Origin: Arenibacter arenosicollis
GTDB lineage: Bacteria; Bacteroidota; Bacteroidia; Flavobacteriales; Flavobacteriaceae
NCBI RefSeq assembly: GCF_014397245.1
Contig: NZ_JACLHY010000018.1
Coordinates: 43,037 to 107,036 of the forward strand
DNA length: 64,000 nucleotides
Direction: 5' to 3'
Shown piece by piece: positions 47,140-56,733 of this stretch; position 1 is the stretch's first letter, and each line of letters opens with the position of its first letter. The position numbers and the translations under genes are program-made. The notes beneath the pieces are model-generated. The model saw only the letters and a program-made list of their open reading frames with translations. It did not search any database and had not been told where the DNA came from.

Positions 47140-48312
47140 TTAAGCTATGCTTTTTATTTTAATACCACTGGCAACAATAATATCGTGGATGTCCTCGTCA
47201 AAAATTTCTTTTTGTTTATCCGCAAATTTCAAAAATTCCTGATAAACTACATCAAGTTGAATCTTAGTTAGTTCGTATCCAACATTTTTAGCCCTATAAG
47301 CCAATGCCGCCCTACCACTTCTGGCGGTAAGAACAATGGAGGATTCGTTGACACCTACATCTGCCGGGTCTATAATTTCATAAGTTTCCCTATTTTTTAT
47401 TACCCCGTCTTGATGTATTCCCGAGCTATGGGCAAAAGCATTGGCGCCCACAATAGCTTTATTGGGTTGCACATATACGCCCATTTTTTGGGAGACCATC
47501 TGACTGGTATCATATAACAATTTACTATTTATATTGGTATCCAGGTTCAGGGTAGGATGTTGTCTTAAGATCATTACCACTTCCTCTAGGGCAGTGTTCC
47601 CGGCCCGTTCTCCAATACCATTGATAGTACATTCAATTTGTCTGGCACCATTTATTACACCAGCTATGGAGTTAGCGGTTGCCAATCCAAGGTCATTATG
47701 ACAATGACAGGATAAAATAGCTTTGTGTATACCAGTTACGTTTTCCTTCAGGTATTTTATTTTGGCCCCGTATTCATCAGGCAGACAATAGCCTGTTGTG
47801 TCCGGAATATTCAATACCGTTGCACCGGCCTTTATAACGGCCTCACATACTCTCGCCAAAAATTCGTTATCCGTTCTACCGGCATCCTCAGCGTAAAACT
47901 CCACATCCTCAACAAAGGATTTGGCATAACTAACAGCCTCAACTGCACGTTCTATGATGGCATCCTTATTGGAATTGAACTTGAACTTTATATGGGATTC
48001 CGAAGTACCGATACCTGTATGTATTCTTGGTCTTTTGGCATATTTTAAAGCCTCTGCTGCAACTTCAATATCTCTTTTAACAGCACGTGTAAGACCACAT
48101 ACCGTTGCATTTTTTACAATTTTTGAAATCTCTTGTACAGAATTAAAATCCCCGGGACTAGAAATTGGAAAACCAGCTTCTATAATATCCACACCCAAAA
48201 CATCCAATCTTTCGGCGATAATTAATTTTTGGTCAGTATCCAATTTACATCCGGGTACTTGCTCTCCATCTCTAAGTGTTGTGTCAAAAATATGTACCTT
48301 TTCTTTGCTCAT
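47140..48312 (-). CDS. leuA: 2-isopropylmalate synthase, short form
   Basis: It condenses acetyl-CoA with 2-oxoisovalerate, the first leucine-specific step. It has the catalytic TIM barrel only: [13 protein letters not shown] (residues 9-21), ETCHCHND-type [12 protein letters not shown] and [15 protein letters not shown]. At 390 residues it lacks the C-terminal allosteric domain of typical 510-560-residue LeuA, so leucine feedback through that domain is not expected. Homocitrate or citramalate synthase is a less likely alternative; the leuB neighbour supports LeuA. Confidence 0.88.
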   Translation of the reverse strand: MSKEKVHIFDTTLRDGEQVPGCKLDTDQKLIIAERLDVLGVDIIEAGFPISSPGDFNSVQEISKIVKNATVCGLTRAVKRDIEVAAEALKYAKRPRIHTGIGTSESHIKFKFNSNKDAIIERAVEAVSYAKSFVEDVEFYAEDAGRTDNEFLARVCEAVIKAGATVLNIPDTTGYCLPDEYGAKIKYLKENVTGIHKAILSCHCHNDLGLATANSIAGVINGARQIECTINGIGERAGNTALEEVVMILRQHPTLNLDTNINSKLLYDTSQMVSQKMGVYVQPNKAIVGANAFAHSSGIHQDGVIKNRETYEIIDPADVGVNESSIVLTARSGRAALAYRAKNVGYELTKIQLDVVYQEFLKFADKQKEIFDEDIHDIIVASGIKIKSIA

Positions 48313-48459
48313 TATATTTACGTAATTTTATGTGCGCTATACGAATATAGTACTAGTAAGTTTCCTAGTCCAAATCGCAAAATGGCATTTACAACGTTAA
48401 ATAACTTTTTGTAGTATATAAATCACTGAATATCAATTATATAAACCTTTTTTATTACG

Positions 48460-50004
48460 ATGACAAATGCGCATAAAGATGCATTATTCGTTCTGGTTAA
48501 ATCATTATCCAAGTCAGAGAAGCGACAATTTAAATTGTATGTTGGGCGCTTGGGGGTGAATACCGATGCCAAATTTCTTGCTCTTTTTAATTTAATGGAC
48601 AAAATTAAAGTATATGATGAAAAATTAATACTGGAAAATGGTATTGTTAAGAAGGCACAGCTGTCTAACCTTAAGGCCCACTTGTACAAACAAATTTTGG
48701 TGAGTCTAAGGTTAAACCCCGTGAATCAAAATATTAGGGTACAGATACGGGAACAATTGGATTTTGCTACCATTCTGTACCAAAAGGGGCTGTATAAGCA
48801 AAGCCTTAAAATATTGGATAAGGCCAAGGCTACCGCCATTGAGAATGAGGAGAAGAACGTGGCCTATGAAATTGTGGAATTTGAAAAGTTGATCGAGACC
48901 CAGTATATTACCCGTAGTATCCCGGATAGGGCAGATGAACTGGCCGTACAGGCCAAGCATCTTTCGGCCCAAAACGTAATTACCAGTAAATTATCCAACC
49001 TAGCACTGCAGTTGTATGGACAAATGCTTAAAATAGGCTATGTACGGAGTGATGAGGATTTTAAAAGAGTGCAGAAATATTTTGAAAAACACCTTCCAAA
49101 ATATAAAATAGAAGACCTGGGCTTTAGGGAAAAACTTTGGCTTTACAAAGCACATCTCTGGTACAGCTTTCTAACCCAGGATTTTTTATCCTGTTATAAA
49201 TATTCCAGTAAATGGGTAGATCTTTTTTATGAAAATAAGGAAATGATCTATCTCAACCCTGTATTCTTTTTAAAGGGTAACCATTATTTGTTGGAATCTT
49301 TATTTTATGTAAAATATAGCTCCCAATTCAAGGAAACTTTGGAGAAATTGGAAAAAATTGTCGAGAGTAAGGAATTTCCTGACAATGACAATATAGCGTC
49401 CTTGGCATTTTTATATATCAATTTAAACAAACTGAACCTTCATTTTTTGGAAGGTAATTTTGAAAAGGGCCTTTATTTGGTCAAAATTGTAGAATACGGT
49501 ATAAATAAACATAAGGATAGGATAGACCAGCATCACGTAATGGTATTGTACTATAAGATTGCATGTCTATATTTTGGAATCGGGGACAACAAGACCTGTA
49601 TCCAATATTTAAAGCGAATCATTAATAATAAGAACCTTAAAATGCGTGAAGACCTAATGTGCTTTGCCCGTGTTTTAAGCCTAATAGCCCATTATGAAGC
49701 CGGTATGGACTATCACTTGGAAGTGCAATTGAAAAGTACCTATAAGTTCTTGTTAAAAATGAACGATTTACATGCCGTACAAAAGGAAATGATCAAATTT
49801 TTAAGACGTTTGGGCGATATCTTTCCACACGAGCTGCCCAATGAATTTCAGAAGTTGTATGATGAATTAAGGAAATACGAAAACCATCCCTATGAAAAAC
49901 GTGCCTTTTTATACCTGGATATAATCTCTTGGCTGGAAAGTCATTTGCAAAATAAACCTGTAGCACAGATTATAAAAGAAAAGGCCTTGTCCGTTACCCG
50001 ATAA
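48460..50004 (+). CDS. Helical-repeat protein of unknown function
   Basis: A 514-residue cytosolic protein, no signal peptide or membrane segment. It is almost wholly alpha-helical, with paired helices resembling TPR units (for instance FATILYQKGLYKQSLKILDKAKATA; LGFREKLWLYKAHLWYSF). It begins with a conserved-looking ALFVLVKSLSKSEKRQFKLYV. Homologous proteins occur across Flavobacteriaceae as hypothetical, to my memory. A scaffold role is inferred. The DMT transporter gene starts 9 nt after its stop. Confidence 0.7.
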   Translation: MTNAHKDALFVLVKSLSKSEKRQFKLYVGRLGVNTDAKFLALFNLMDKIKVYDEKLILENGIVKKAQLSNLKAHLYKQILVSLRLNPVNQNIRVQIREQLDFATILYQKGLYKQSLKILDKAKATAIENEEKNVAYEIVEFEKLIETQYITRSIPDRADELAVQAKHLSAQNVITSKLSNLALQLYGQMLKIGYVRSDEDFKRVQKYFEKHLPKYKIEDLGFREKLWLYKAHLWYSFLTQDFLSCYKYSSKWVDLFYENKEMIYLNPVFFLKGNHYLLESLFYVKYSSQFKETLEKLEKIVESKEFPDNDNIASLAFLYINLNKLNLHFLEGNFEKGLYLVKIVEYGINKHKDRIDQHHVMVLYYKIACLYFGIGDNKTCIQYLKRIINNKNLKMREDLMCFARVLSLIAHYEAGMDYHLEVQLKSTYKFLLKMNDLHAVQKEMIKFLRRLGDIFPHELPNEFQKLYDELRKYENHPYEKRAFLYLDIISWLESHLQNKPVAQIIKEKALSVTR

Positions 50005-50013
50005 AATTTATTC

Positions 50014-50874
50014 TTGAAAAGTAAAAGCTTACACATAAACCATCTGCTAGAGATTAATCTGGCCATGTTATTTATTAGTACTTCCGGAGCTCTGGGAAGA
50101 TATGTTCAATTACCGGTACCGGTGACCATAGCCAGTAGGGCAGGATTGGCATTTTTGTTTTTGATGCTCTACTGTAAATGGAAAAAAATATCGTTCCATA
50201 TCGAGAAAAGGGATAGGCCGGTACTTTTTTTAGGTGGAATTTTGATGGGGGTTCACTGGTTGACCTATTTTTATGCCCTGCAGTTTTCCAATGTCGCCAT
50301 AGGTATGCTATCCATGTTTACCTATCCTATAATAACGGCCTTATTGGAACCGTTGATATTAAAAACGTCTTTCCAAAGAATTCATTTTGTTTTGGGGCTA
50401 TTGGTATTGGGCGGAATTTATTTGTTGGCACCGGATTTTGATTCGGGCAATTCCCATATTATTGCCGTGGGCCTTGGTGTTTTTTCGGCTGTGGCATACG
50501 CTCTTAGGAATATTATATTAAAGTCCAGAGCGGCACATTACAATGGTTCCATGATGATGACCTATCAAACGGGCATAGTGGGATTTATTTTGGCCCCTGT
50601 ATTTTTTATGTATAATATTGAAGCCATAAGTGATCAATGGCCGGCACTGTTAACCTTGGCCTTGTTCACCACAGCCATTGGGCACACCTTGTTCCTAAAT
50701 TGTTTTAAACACTTTAGCATTACTACGGTGAGTATTTTAAGTAGTATACAACCTATATATGGGATATTGATCGGTATAGTTTTTCTATCGGAAATTCCTA
50801 GCTGGACTACGGTTATGGGCGGTATACTAATTTTAAGTTCTGTGGTGATAGAGAGCGTGCGGTCTTACAAATAA
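50014..50874 (+). CDS. DMT-superfamily (EamA) transporter
   Basis: An inner-membrane protein of 286 residues with about ten hydrophobic segments in two EamA repeats (the second begins near AVGLGVFSAVAYALRNIILKS). It probably exports a metabolite such as an amino acid or nucleobase; the substrate cannot be told. The start is TTG at 50014, 9 nt after the preceding stop; an internal ATG 17 codons on would delete the start of the first segment. It probably shares a transcript with the upstream helical-repeat gene. Confidence 0.85.
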   Translation: MKSKSLHINHLLEINLAMLFISTSGALGRYVQLPVPVTIASRAGLAFLFLMLYCKWKKISFHIEKRDRPVLFLGGILMGVHWLTYFYALQFSNVAIGMLSMFTYPIITALLEPLILKTSFQRIHFVLGLLVLGGIYLLAPDFDSGNSHIIAVGLGVFSAVAYALRNIILKSRAAHYNGSMMMTYQTGIVGFILAPVFFMYNIEAISDQWPALLTLALFTTAIGHTLFLNCFKHFSITTVSILSSIQPIYGILIGIVFLSEIPSWTTVMGGILILSSVVIESVRSYK

Positions 50875-50879
50875 ATATA

Positions 50880-51404
50880 CTAGTTATTTATAGAGGGAGT
50901 ATTTGGATTATATTCCTTTACCAAGCTTTCGGTAAGTTTTTCAAACTCATTGTTTTTTGCCATTGCCCGTACTTTAACTGGGTCAAAATCACCATTAAAA
51001 TACAGGAATGATCCGGTTTTATTATTGTTGTTGAATATTAAAATTTCCTTGACAGAATTTTTGCGCTCCCTTACGGAAACCACGGAACGTTTTAAATCAT
51101 CATTTTTACGAAAAATCTCGATAAAGGAATTTCCAGTAATATCGTTCATTTGTTTGTTCAGGAAATCGGCCTTTGCAGGAGTCTCTACGGGAAACTGCAT
51201 ATACCTCAAATCTTTGGTATCTCCTATCAATGTATTTATTTCCGGGGAAATATTGCTTAAAAGCGATATCATAAAATGGGGTACACGGATGGCGGTAACC
51301 TGGCTGTCATTTTTATGGGCGTCGTAAAAGGTATCTATGGAATTGTAACTTCCACAAGAAACCAATAACATCATACTCAGAATAAATAGTGTTGTCTTGC
51401 CCAT
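50880..51404 (-). CDS. DUF4252 lipoprotein
   Basis: A 174-residue lipoprotein (lipobox LLVSC). The mature part matches my memory of the DUF4252 family of Bacteroidota: VTAIRVPHFMISLLSNI, a hydrophilic middle with ITGNSFIEIFRKND, and a strand pair near NSVKEILIFNNNNK. The function is unknown; in related genomes such genes often lie near a sigma factor/anti-sigma pair, which is absent here. Confidence 0.75.
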   Translation of the reverse strand: MGKTTLFILSMMLLVSCGSYNSIDTFYDAHKNDSQVTAIRVPHFMISLLSNISPEINTLIGDTKDLRYMQFPVETPAKADFLNKQMNDITGNSFIEIFRKNDDLKRSVVSVRERKNSVKEILIFNNNNKTGSFLYFNGDFDPVKVRAMAKNNEFEKLTESLVKEYNPNTPSINN

Positions 51405-51461
51405 GGATATAAATTTTATGTTGGCATTAGGAATGTGCCACTTGTAAATGTAGTGAAAAAA

Positions 51462-52160
51462 TTACGTACATGCATTCCATACACTGTCCTCTGGAGGAGG
51501 GGCGATAAGTTGTAGCATTTCTTTTTTTACGGGGTGAACAAAGGAAAGTCTTCTTGCGTGCAAGTGGATACTTCCATCTTTATTGCTTCGGTCCGATCCA
51601 TATTTTAAATCACCCTTAATGGCGCACCCTATGGCTGCCAGTTGTGCTCTTATTTGATGGTGCCTACCCGTTTTCAAATCAATTTCCAATAAAAAATAAC
51701 GATCCAGGCTCTTAATGACCTTATAGTCCAAAATGGCCTTTTTGCTATCAGGAACTTCATTTTTATGGCCGTAGGATTTGTTTTGTTTTGTATTTCGCTT
51801 TAACCAATGGACCAAGGTATCATTTTCCTTTTCGGGCAATTTATTGACCACGGCCCAGTAGGTTTTTTGGGCATCCTTTTCAGCAAACAATTTGTTTAGT
51901 CTGGGTAAGGCTTTTGAGGTTTTGGCAAAGACTACGATACCTGTGGTTGGTCTATCCAAGCGGTGGGCTACCCCCAAATATACGTTACCGGGTTTGTTGT
52001 GCTTTGTTTTAATATATTGTTTTACAACCTCGCTCAGTGGAGTGTCCACTGTTTTATCCCCTTGTACTATATCGCCTGCCCTTTTGTTAACGGCTATAAG
52101 GTGATTGTCTTCATATATGACCTGAAGATTCTCTGGGGTAGAAATTATTTTTGTGGACAC
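51462..52160 (-). CDS. RluA-family pseudouridine synthase
   Basis: It isomerises specific uridines in rRNA or tRNA to pseudouridine. The catalytic Asp is D69 in GVAHRLDRPTTGIVVFAKTS, the RluA signature; LEIDLKTGRHHQIRAQLAAIGC is the second conserved stretch. At 232 residues it lacks an S4 domain, as in RluA/RluC-like short members. The exact RNA target is not visible. panB lies upstream in the same direction. Confidence 0.92.
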   Translation of the reverse strand: MSTKIISTPENLQVIYEDNHLIAVNKRAGDIVQGDKTVDTPLSEVVKQYIKTKHNKPGNVYLGVAHRLDRPTTGIVVFAKTSKALPRLNKLFAEKDAQKTYWAVVNKLPEKENDTLVHWLKRNTKQNKSYGHKNEVPDSKKAILDYKVIKSLDRYFLLEIDLKTGRHHQIRAQLAAIGCAIKGDLKYGSDRSNKDGSIHLHARRLSFVHPVKKEMLQLIAPPPEDSVWNACT

Positions 52161-52243
52161 TTAGGTTGAATTAATTTTCTAGTTCAAAGGCCAAAATCGC
52201 TAAAAGAAATGGCATAAATTATAGGGGATACTATTAAACCCGT

Positions 52244-53062
52244 TTAATATTGCTCCTCGTCACTTGGGAAATCCCTGGTTTTTACGTCATCGACATATTT
52301 TGAAATGGCATTGCCCATTTCTTCGTATAAGTTAAGGTATCTCCTTAGGAATCTCGGATTAAATTCTTGTGTAATTCCCAATAGGTCGTGTATCACCAAC
52401 ACTTGACCGTCTACACCATTTCCTGCTCCAATACCTATAATAGGAATAGAGACGCTTTCTGCAACTTCCTTGGCCAACTTGGCGGGAATTTTTTCAAGGA
52501 CAATACTAAAACAGCCCATTTTCTCCAAAAGTTTGGCATCTGCGATTAGTTTACTGGCTTCATCTTCCTCTTTTGCCCTGACCGTATAGGTACCAAATTT
52601 GTAAATGGATTGTGGTGTTAGGCCCAAATGGCCCATTACCGGGATACCTGCATTCAAAATTCTTTTGACCGATTCCTTGATTTCCTGTCCACCTTCAACT
52701 TTTACAGCATGGGCGCCACTTTCTTTCATGATCCGTATGGCAGACCGCAAGGCCTCTTTGGGATCACTCTGATAACTTCCAAAGGGTATGTCAACAACTA
52801 CCAGGGCACGATTTACTGCACGAATTACAGAAGAGGCGTGGTAAATCATTTGATCTAAGGTAATAGGCAAGGTAGTTTCATGTCCGGCCATCACATTACT
52901 GGCAGAATCGCCCACTAATATTACATCTACGTTGGCAGCGTCGACAATTTTGGCCATAGAATAATCATAAGCCGTTAACATGGATATTTTCTCTCCGTTC
53001 TTTTTCATATCAACGAGAGATTTTACAGTAACTCTTTTGTATTCTTTTTTGGCAGTGGACAT
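52244..53062 (-). CDS. panB: 3-methyl-2-oxobutanoate hydroxymethyltransferase
   Basis: First step of pantothenate synthesis: adds a hydroxymethyl group from methylene-THF to 2-oxoisovalerate. The 272 residues contain [33 protein letters not shown] with the Mg2+-binding Asp, [20 protein letters not shown], and the catalytic Glu region [35 protein letters not shown] closes the barrel. Other pan genes are not beside it. Confidence 0.96.
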   Translation of the reverse strand: MSTAKKEYKRVTVKSLVDMKKNGEKISMLTAYDYSMAKIVDAANVDVILVGDSASNVMAGHETTLPITLDQMIYHASSVIRAVNRALVVVDIPFGSYQSDPKEALRSAIRIMKESGAHAVKVEGGQEIKESVKRILNAGIPVMGHLGLTPQSIYKFGTYTVRAKEEDEASKLIADAKLLEKMGCFSIVLEKIPAKLAKEVAESVSIPIIGIGAGNGVDGQVLVIHDLLGITQEFNPRFLRRYLNLYEEMGNAISKYVDDVKTRDFPSDEEQY

Positions 53063-53171
53063 TTATTTCGGTTTTGGTGGGATAAAAGTAATGATTTGTT
53101 CCAAAAATTAAAGTTGTTTCAACCTTTTGTTTTTTTTGATTATTTTTAATTGACTTCTAAATGCATTTCAA

Positions 53172-53630
53172 ATGAATAAAATTTGGTCAATCATTTTGTT
53201 CTTTATGTTCGCCTCTGCTATGCATGCTCAGAATGGAGGAGAGGAGTTGGTGAAAAACACCATTGATGCTTTTTTTAAGGCCTTTCATGAACAGGATTCA
53301 ATGGCCATAAAGGAAACGGTTTCCAAGAATATTGTGATGCAGACCATTGGAAAAAATGCCGAGGGTACCGAGGAAGTGAAAACTGAAAATTTCGGGCACT
53401 TTCTAAAATCGATAGTGTCCATTCCGTCCACGACAAAATTTGAAGAAAGAATCCTGAATTATAATATTCAAATTGATGGCTCCATGGCGAATGCATGGAC
53501 GACCTACGAATTTTGGGTGAATGATGGCTTAAGCCATTGCGGCGTAAATTCCTTTCAACTCTTCAACCAACAGGGTAGCTGGAAAATTATTTATTTGATC
53601 GATACCAGAAGGAAAGTAGGTTGCAATTAA
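53172..53630 (+). CDS. Exported NTF2-like (SnoaL-type) protein
   Basis: A 152-residue protein with a signal peptide (ending MHAQ). The remainder has the NTF2-like alpha-beta cone pattern: VKNTIDAFFKAFHEQDSMAIKETVS for the first helices, then strands FEERILNYNIQIDGSMANAWTTYEFWVND and WKIIYLIDTRRKVGC. Such domains bind small ligands or catalyse simple reactions; no residues can be assigned. It is monocistronic and divergent from panB. Confidence 0.8.
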   Translation: MNKIWSIILFFMFASAMHAQNGGEELVKNTIDAFFKAFHEQDSMAIKETVSKNIVMQTIGKNAEGTEEVKTENFGHFLKSIVSIPSTTKFEERILNYNIQIDGSMANAWTTYEFWVNDGLSHCGVNSFQLFNQQGSWKIIYLIDTRRKVGCN

Positions 53631-54085
53631 AGCTTGCTATGGGGAACTGAAATTTATTCAACCTAAATATTTCATAAACCATGGGTTATGGATTCCTATT
53701 TACCCATACCAAGTCAAAATTAAAATACCTTCCTGTAAAATTTGAAGATATTTCTTGGCCCCAACTCCTTGGACCAATTTCCATATTCGCTTTGATTATT
53801 GTCAATGGCTTCTTCCCAAGTTTTTGAAAATACCCTTTTCGTTCAGGAAGATATGCAGGCAGAAATCTCCCGTATTAAATGTCGTCCTTAAATATATATA
53901 ATGTGATAAAAAAATCCTGTTTTTAGGGGATTGTGGGAAGTGGAATTTATATGGACTTTTAACATACTTAAAGGTCAGTTTCGGAAAATAGAATAAGGTA
54001 GCAAATCCAGTGGTCAGATTAAGGAACTTATATAGCTGCCAAAAATAAGTATTGAAAATTAGGTGTTTAACCAATATGAAAAACA
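53631..54085. other. Gene-free stretch with possible minus-strand gene remnant
   Basis: This 455-base stretch holds no intact gene. On the minus strand at about 53735-53880 two frames read in a protein-like way. The segment NEKGIF can be joined to SKTWEEAIDNNQSEYGNWSKE by a single shift at a T4 run near 53830, ending in a stop near 53736. This may be a frameshifted end of a lost gene, but the remaining sequence is too short to name it. Confidence 0.25.
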
Positions 54086-55081
54086 ATGAAAACAAAAATT
54101 GTATTACTAATTACCGTGTTGGGATTATTGTCTATATCTGCTATTAATTTAGTAAACGATATAGTCGCGAAATTGGGAATGGATGCCAAATATGCACAAT
54201 ATAGTATTCTTGGCAATTTTGTTGGGAGATTTGATTCAGGTCCTATGAATAATGGAGTTGGCAATAATTCCTTTAAAGTACCTTATGCCAAATTATTGCC
54301 TTCAATAATTTCCGGGGATAAAACCGGGGCGGCGGAAGAGTTATGTGTCTATATCAAAACTTATATCAACAGTGAGGAATTTATGGCGTCATATAATGAG
54401 CTTAGGGAAGATGCCATGCCTTTGACCAACTCGAATGGTGTTGGTTTGACCTCCTTGAAAAAGGATCTTAAGGTCATAAATTCAAATATTGAGAATTACC
54501 CTAATGACAAGGCCTACGTTGCAGAGCAGAAAAAACTAAGGGACGAGACCCAAGCCAGTATCAACGGTATAATGGAGGAATCCAAGAAACAATTTCCAAA
54601 TAAGGATTTATGGGAACAGTCCTTTCCTGCGAATCCGGAAGTTTTGGTCAAAAGAAGATTGCAGGAATACTTGGCATTGGCAGGTACAGTGGATTTCAGC
54701 GCCAAACTTACTGAGCCGGATAATTATAAAATTCGAAAATTTGTAAATCCGGCCTATGAAAAGAAAAGTCTACAATGGAAAGCTTGCTACAGGGCAGGGA
54801 AGGAGGTAAATGATGTTTTTACCGCTTTTGTTAAGGAATGGCTCAATGGTGAAATTATTGCCACGGTTAAAACAAAGATGTCCGTAAACAGTTCTGCATC
54901 AAAGGAGAATAACAACACTGCGCCCATGCCAACAACCGCTGTAGCGGAAAACAGTACTACTGAGGTTAACACCGCAACTACTCCGCAACAGGATAATGTA
55001 GGTACGGATGAAGGCATAAAGGCCAAAAAATCATTGATAGGTAAGATAAAAGATAAGGCGAAGGCCGTAATTAAGGATTGA
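54086..55081 (+). CDS. Unrecognised exported protein with helical core and Thr/Asn-rich tail
   Basis: A 331-residue protein with an N-terminal hydrophobic segment (IVLLITVLGLLSISAINLV) that may be a signal peptide or anchor. The core (30-265) is mostly helical with repeated K/E-rich stretches. Residues about 270-310 are low-complexity Thr/Ala/Asn (TAPMPTTAVAENSTTEVN), likely disordered, followed by a Lys-rich amphipathic end (KKSLIGKIKDKAKAVIKD). No family recognised. It lies in a gene-poor zone, with a gene-free stretch on its 5' side. Confidence 0.6.
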   Translation: MKTKIVLLITVLGLLSISAINLVNDIVAKLGMDAKYAQYSILGNFVGRFDSGPMNNGVGNNSFKVPYAKLLPSIISGDKTGAAEELCVYIKTYINSEEFMASYNELREDAMPLTNSNGVGLTSLKKDLKVINSNIENYPNDKAYVAEQKKLRDETQASINGIMEESKKQFPNKDLWEQSFPANPEVLVKRRLQEYLALAGTVDFSAKLTEPDNYKIRKFVNPAYEKKSLQWKACYRAGKEVNDVFTAFVKEWLNGEIIATVKTKMSVNSSASKENNNTAPMPTTAVAENSTTEVNTATTPQQDNVGTDEGIKAKKSLIGKIKDKAKAVIKD

Positions 55082-55092
55082 TCCAAAGTTAC

Positions 55093-55233
55093 ATGGGTAA
55101 TTTTAAAGAAATTGCCATTTGCAAAATGAAAGCAAACTGTAATAATAAGAGCATAGCCAGAAGGATAGAAGGCGACGATCGCATCGTGATCGATTGTTGT
55201 GTTCATGCAAAAATTATTGTCAATCGTAAATGA
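55093..55233 (+). CDS. Possible 46-residue cysteine-containing small protein
   Basis: An ATG 11 nt after the previous stop opens a 46-codon frame ending at 55233. The product, starting MGNFKEIAICKMKANC, has four cysteines (two early, a CC pair near the end) and many basic residues. The close spacing and codon pattern are compatible with a real gene, but nothing else supports it. Confidence 0.3.
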   Translation: MGNFKEIAICKMKANCNNKSIARRIEGDDRIVIDCCVHAKIIVNRK

Positions 55234-55871
55234 AGAATTTATTAATACCTTATTCTTTCAACTTACTCAAGTGGTTTTTATTGCTTTTTATCGGATTTCG
55301 TGAATCTTCGATTTAGTTCATTGATTTCTACTAGTTATTTCAAGGTAGTCATGAACCTTCGGTTTCTTTGTTGTCCAATGAAACCGACCCAGAAGGTTGA
55401 TATAACCGCCTTCTTTCATTTTACTTAAGTGTTTTTTATTGTTTTTAAACGGTTTTCGTGAATCTTCGATTTCTCTGCTGTCCAATGAAACCGACGCAGG
55501 AGGTTAATAAATACCTTATTCCTAAATAAACAGGCAATGAATAAAACGAAACAAACCTGCCTGCCGGCAGGCAGGAGAAAAGACCCTTCTTCGCTAGGTG
55601 GTCCATAAAATCTTGGGATTTCATGGACCGATGCCATGGCCTAAATTATTTCCAAGGCTTCAATAATTCTTTACGGCCATGCCATCTCCACAACGGAAGA
55701 AGATCGACCTAACAAGGCACTTTGAAGACAATGTTCAACGGTATTCAGTAACCGACAATGATTTATTGAAAATAAGGGTTAACGGAACAAAACAAGAACT
55801 CTAGGATAGCTTATTCTATCTTTTAATAATTCAAATACAACTTTTGAGATTGATCCTACGTTTAATTGTAG
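55234..55871. repeat. Gene-poor stretch with diverged direct repeats and a 20-bp palindrome
   Basis: Two diverged direct repeats are visible: 55253-55314 resembles 55411-55472 (offset 158), and 55358-55400 resembles 55466-55508 (offset 108, TGTCCAATGAAACCGAC shared). A perfect 20-bp palindrome CCTGCCTGCCGGCAGGCAGG lies at 55556-55575, and a hairpin GGTCCAT/ATGGACC at 55600-55629. A 41-codon frame (55679-55804, beginning MPSPQRKKIDLTRHFEDN) is open but unsupported. No gene can be assigned. Confidence 0.6.
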
Positions 55872-56687
55872 TTATTGGCTTTTGGTAGCTGATATAAATT
55901 TGATCAACTTTTCCGGTGAATCGGTCTGTATGCCATCGACGCCAAGATCAAGAAGCATTTGCCACTGCTGTTCGTTATCCCCGTCATCGTCCACAAATAC
56001 CTTGACATTATTTGCATGTAGTTTTTTCACAAAGGATTTGGATATATGGCCCATATCGGATGCCATAATTTTAGGTGCATAAGCGTTAAGTACCCTTTGG
56101 ATATTTCTTTTATTACCCGGATCTGGCATTATTAAGCATTCTGGACAATTAGTTCCAATATCTGTTAGTGATTTATGGTCCTTTGCGGAGATATACCAAA
56201 CTATGGCTTCCTGCATGCCATAGTTTTTTATTATTGATATCAAAGCCTTGGGGTCTGCCTCCTTTAGGTCTAGATATATACCGATTTTTCCTTGGCATAG
56301 CGCCAAGATTTCCTCAAAGGTGGGTATTTTGGTGTTACGCCATTTTTCGTCCAATTTTATTCCTATATCCAGAGCGCGTAATTGGGACAAGGTAAGATCG
56401 CTTACCTTTCCAGATGTCCCTATCACATAGGCATCTATGGTAGCATTGTGGACACTTACAAATTCACCATCCTTGGTGGTCCTAACAGCAATTTCAACGA
56501 AATCACATCCCAGATCTATGGCTTTTTGATACGCCGCCAGTGAATTTTCCGGAATCCCGTTATGTTCTCCTCTATGGGCTATAACATAGGTGTTGCCATT
56601 TTTTGGTTTTGGCAGTCCGTATTGTGCAAAGCTCTTTAAAGAGGCTATAAGGACGATGGACAATACTATTTTAAAATACCTATGCAT
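55872..56687 (-). CDS. Glycerophosphodiester phosphodiesterase-like exported protein with altered active site
   Basis: A 271-residue TIM-barrel protein with signal peptide (ending FAQ). It has the family's HRG (H38-R39, VIAHRGEHNG) and ENS (E47) motifs and the TIPTFEEILAL-like IPTFEEILAL. Where active enzymes have EIDV, it reads EIAV (A67), where they have HD, it reads H80-N81, and the later E-x-K is D140-L-K. Activity as a metal-dependent GDPD is thus doubtful. It is the last gene of the minus-strand propeller/toroid cluster. Confidence 0.82.
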   Translation of the reverse strand: MHRYFKIVLSIVLIASLKSFAQYGLPKPKNGNTYVIAHRGEHNGIPENSLAAYQKAIDLGCDFVEIAVRTTKDGEFVSVHNATIDAYVIGTSGKVSDLTLSQLRALDIGIKLDEKWRNTKIPTFEEILALCQGKIGIYLDLKEADPKALISIIKNYGMQEAIVWYISAKDHKSLTDIGTNCPECLIMPDPGNKRNIQRVLNAYAPKIMASDMGHISKSFVKKLHANNVKVFVDDDGDNEQQWQMLLDLGVDGIQTDSPEKLIKFISATKSQ

Positions 56688-56733
56688 TTGCTATATCATA
56701 ATAAGTAATTCGGTACAACTCCTTTATTGCAGG

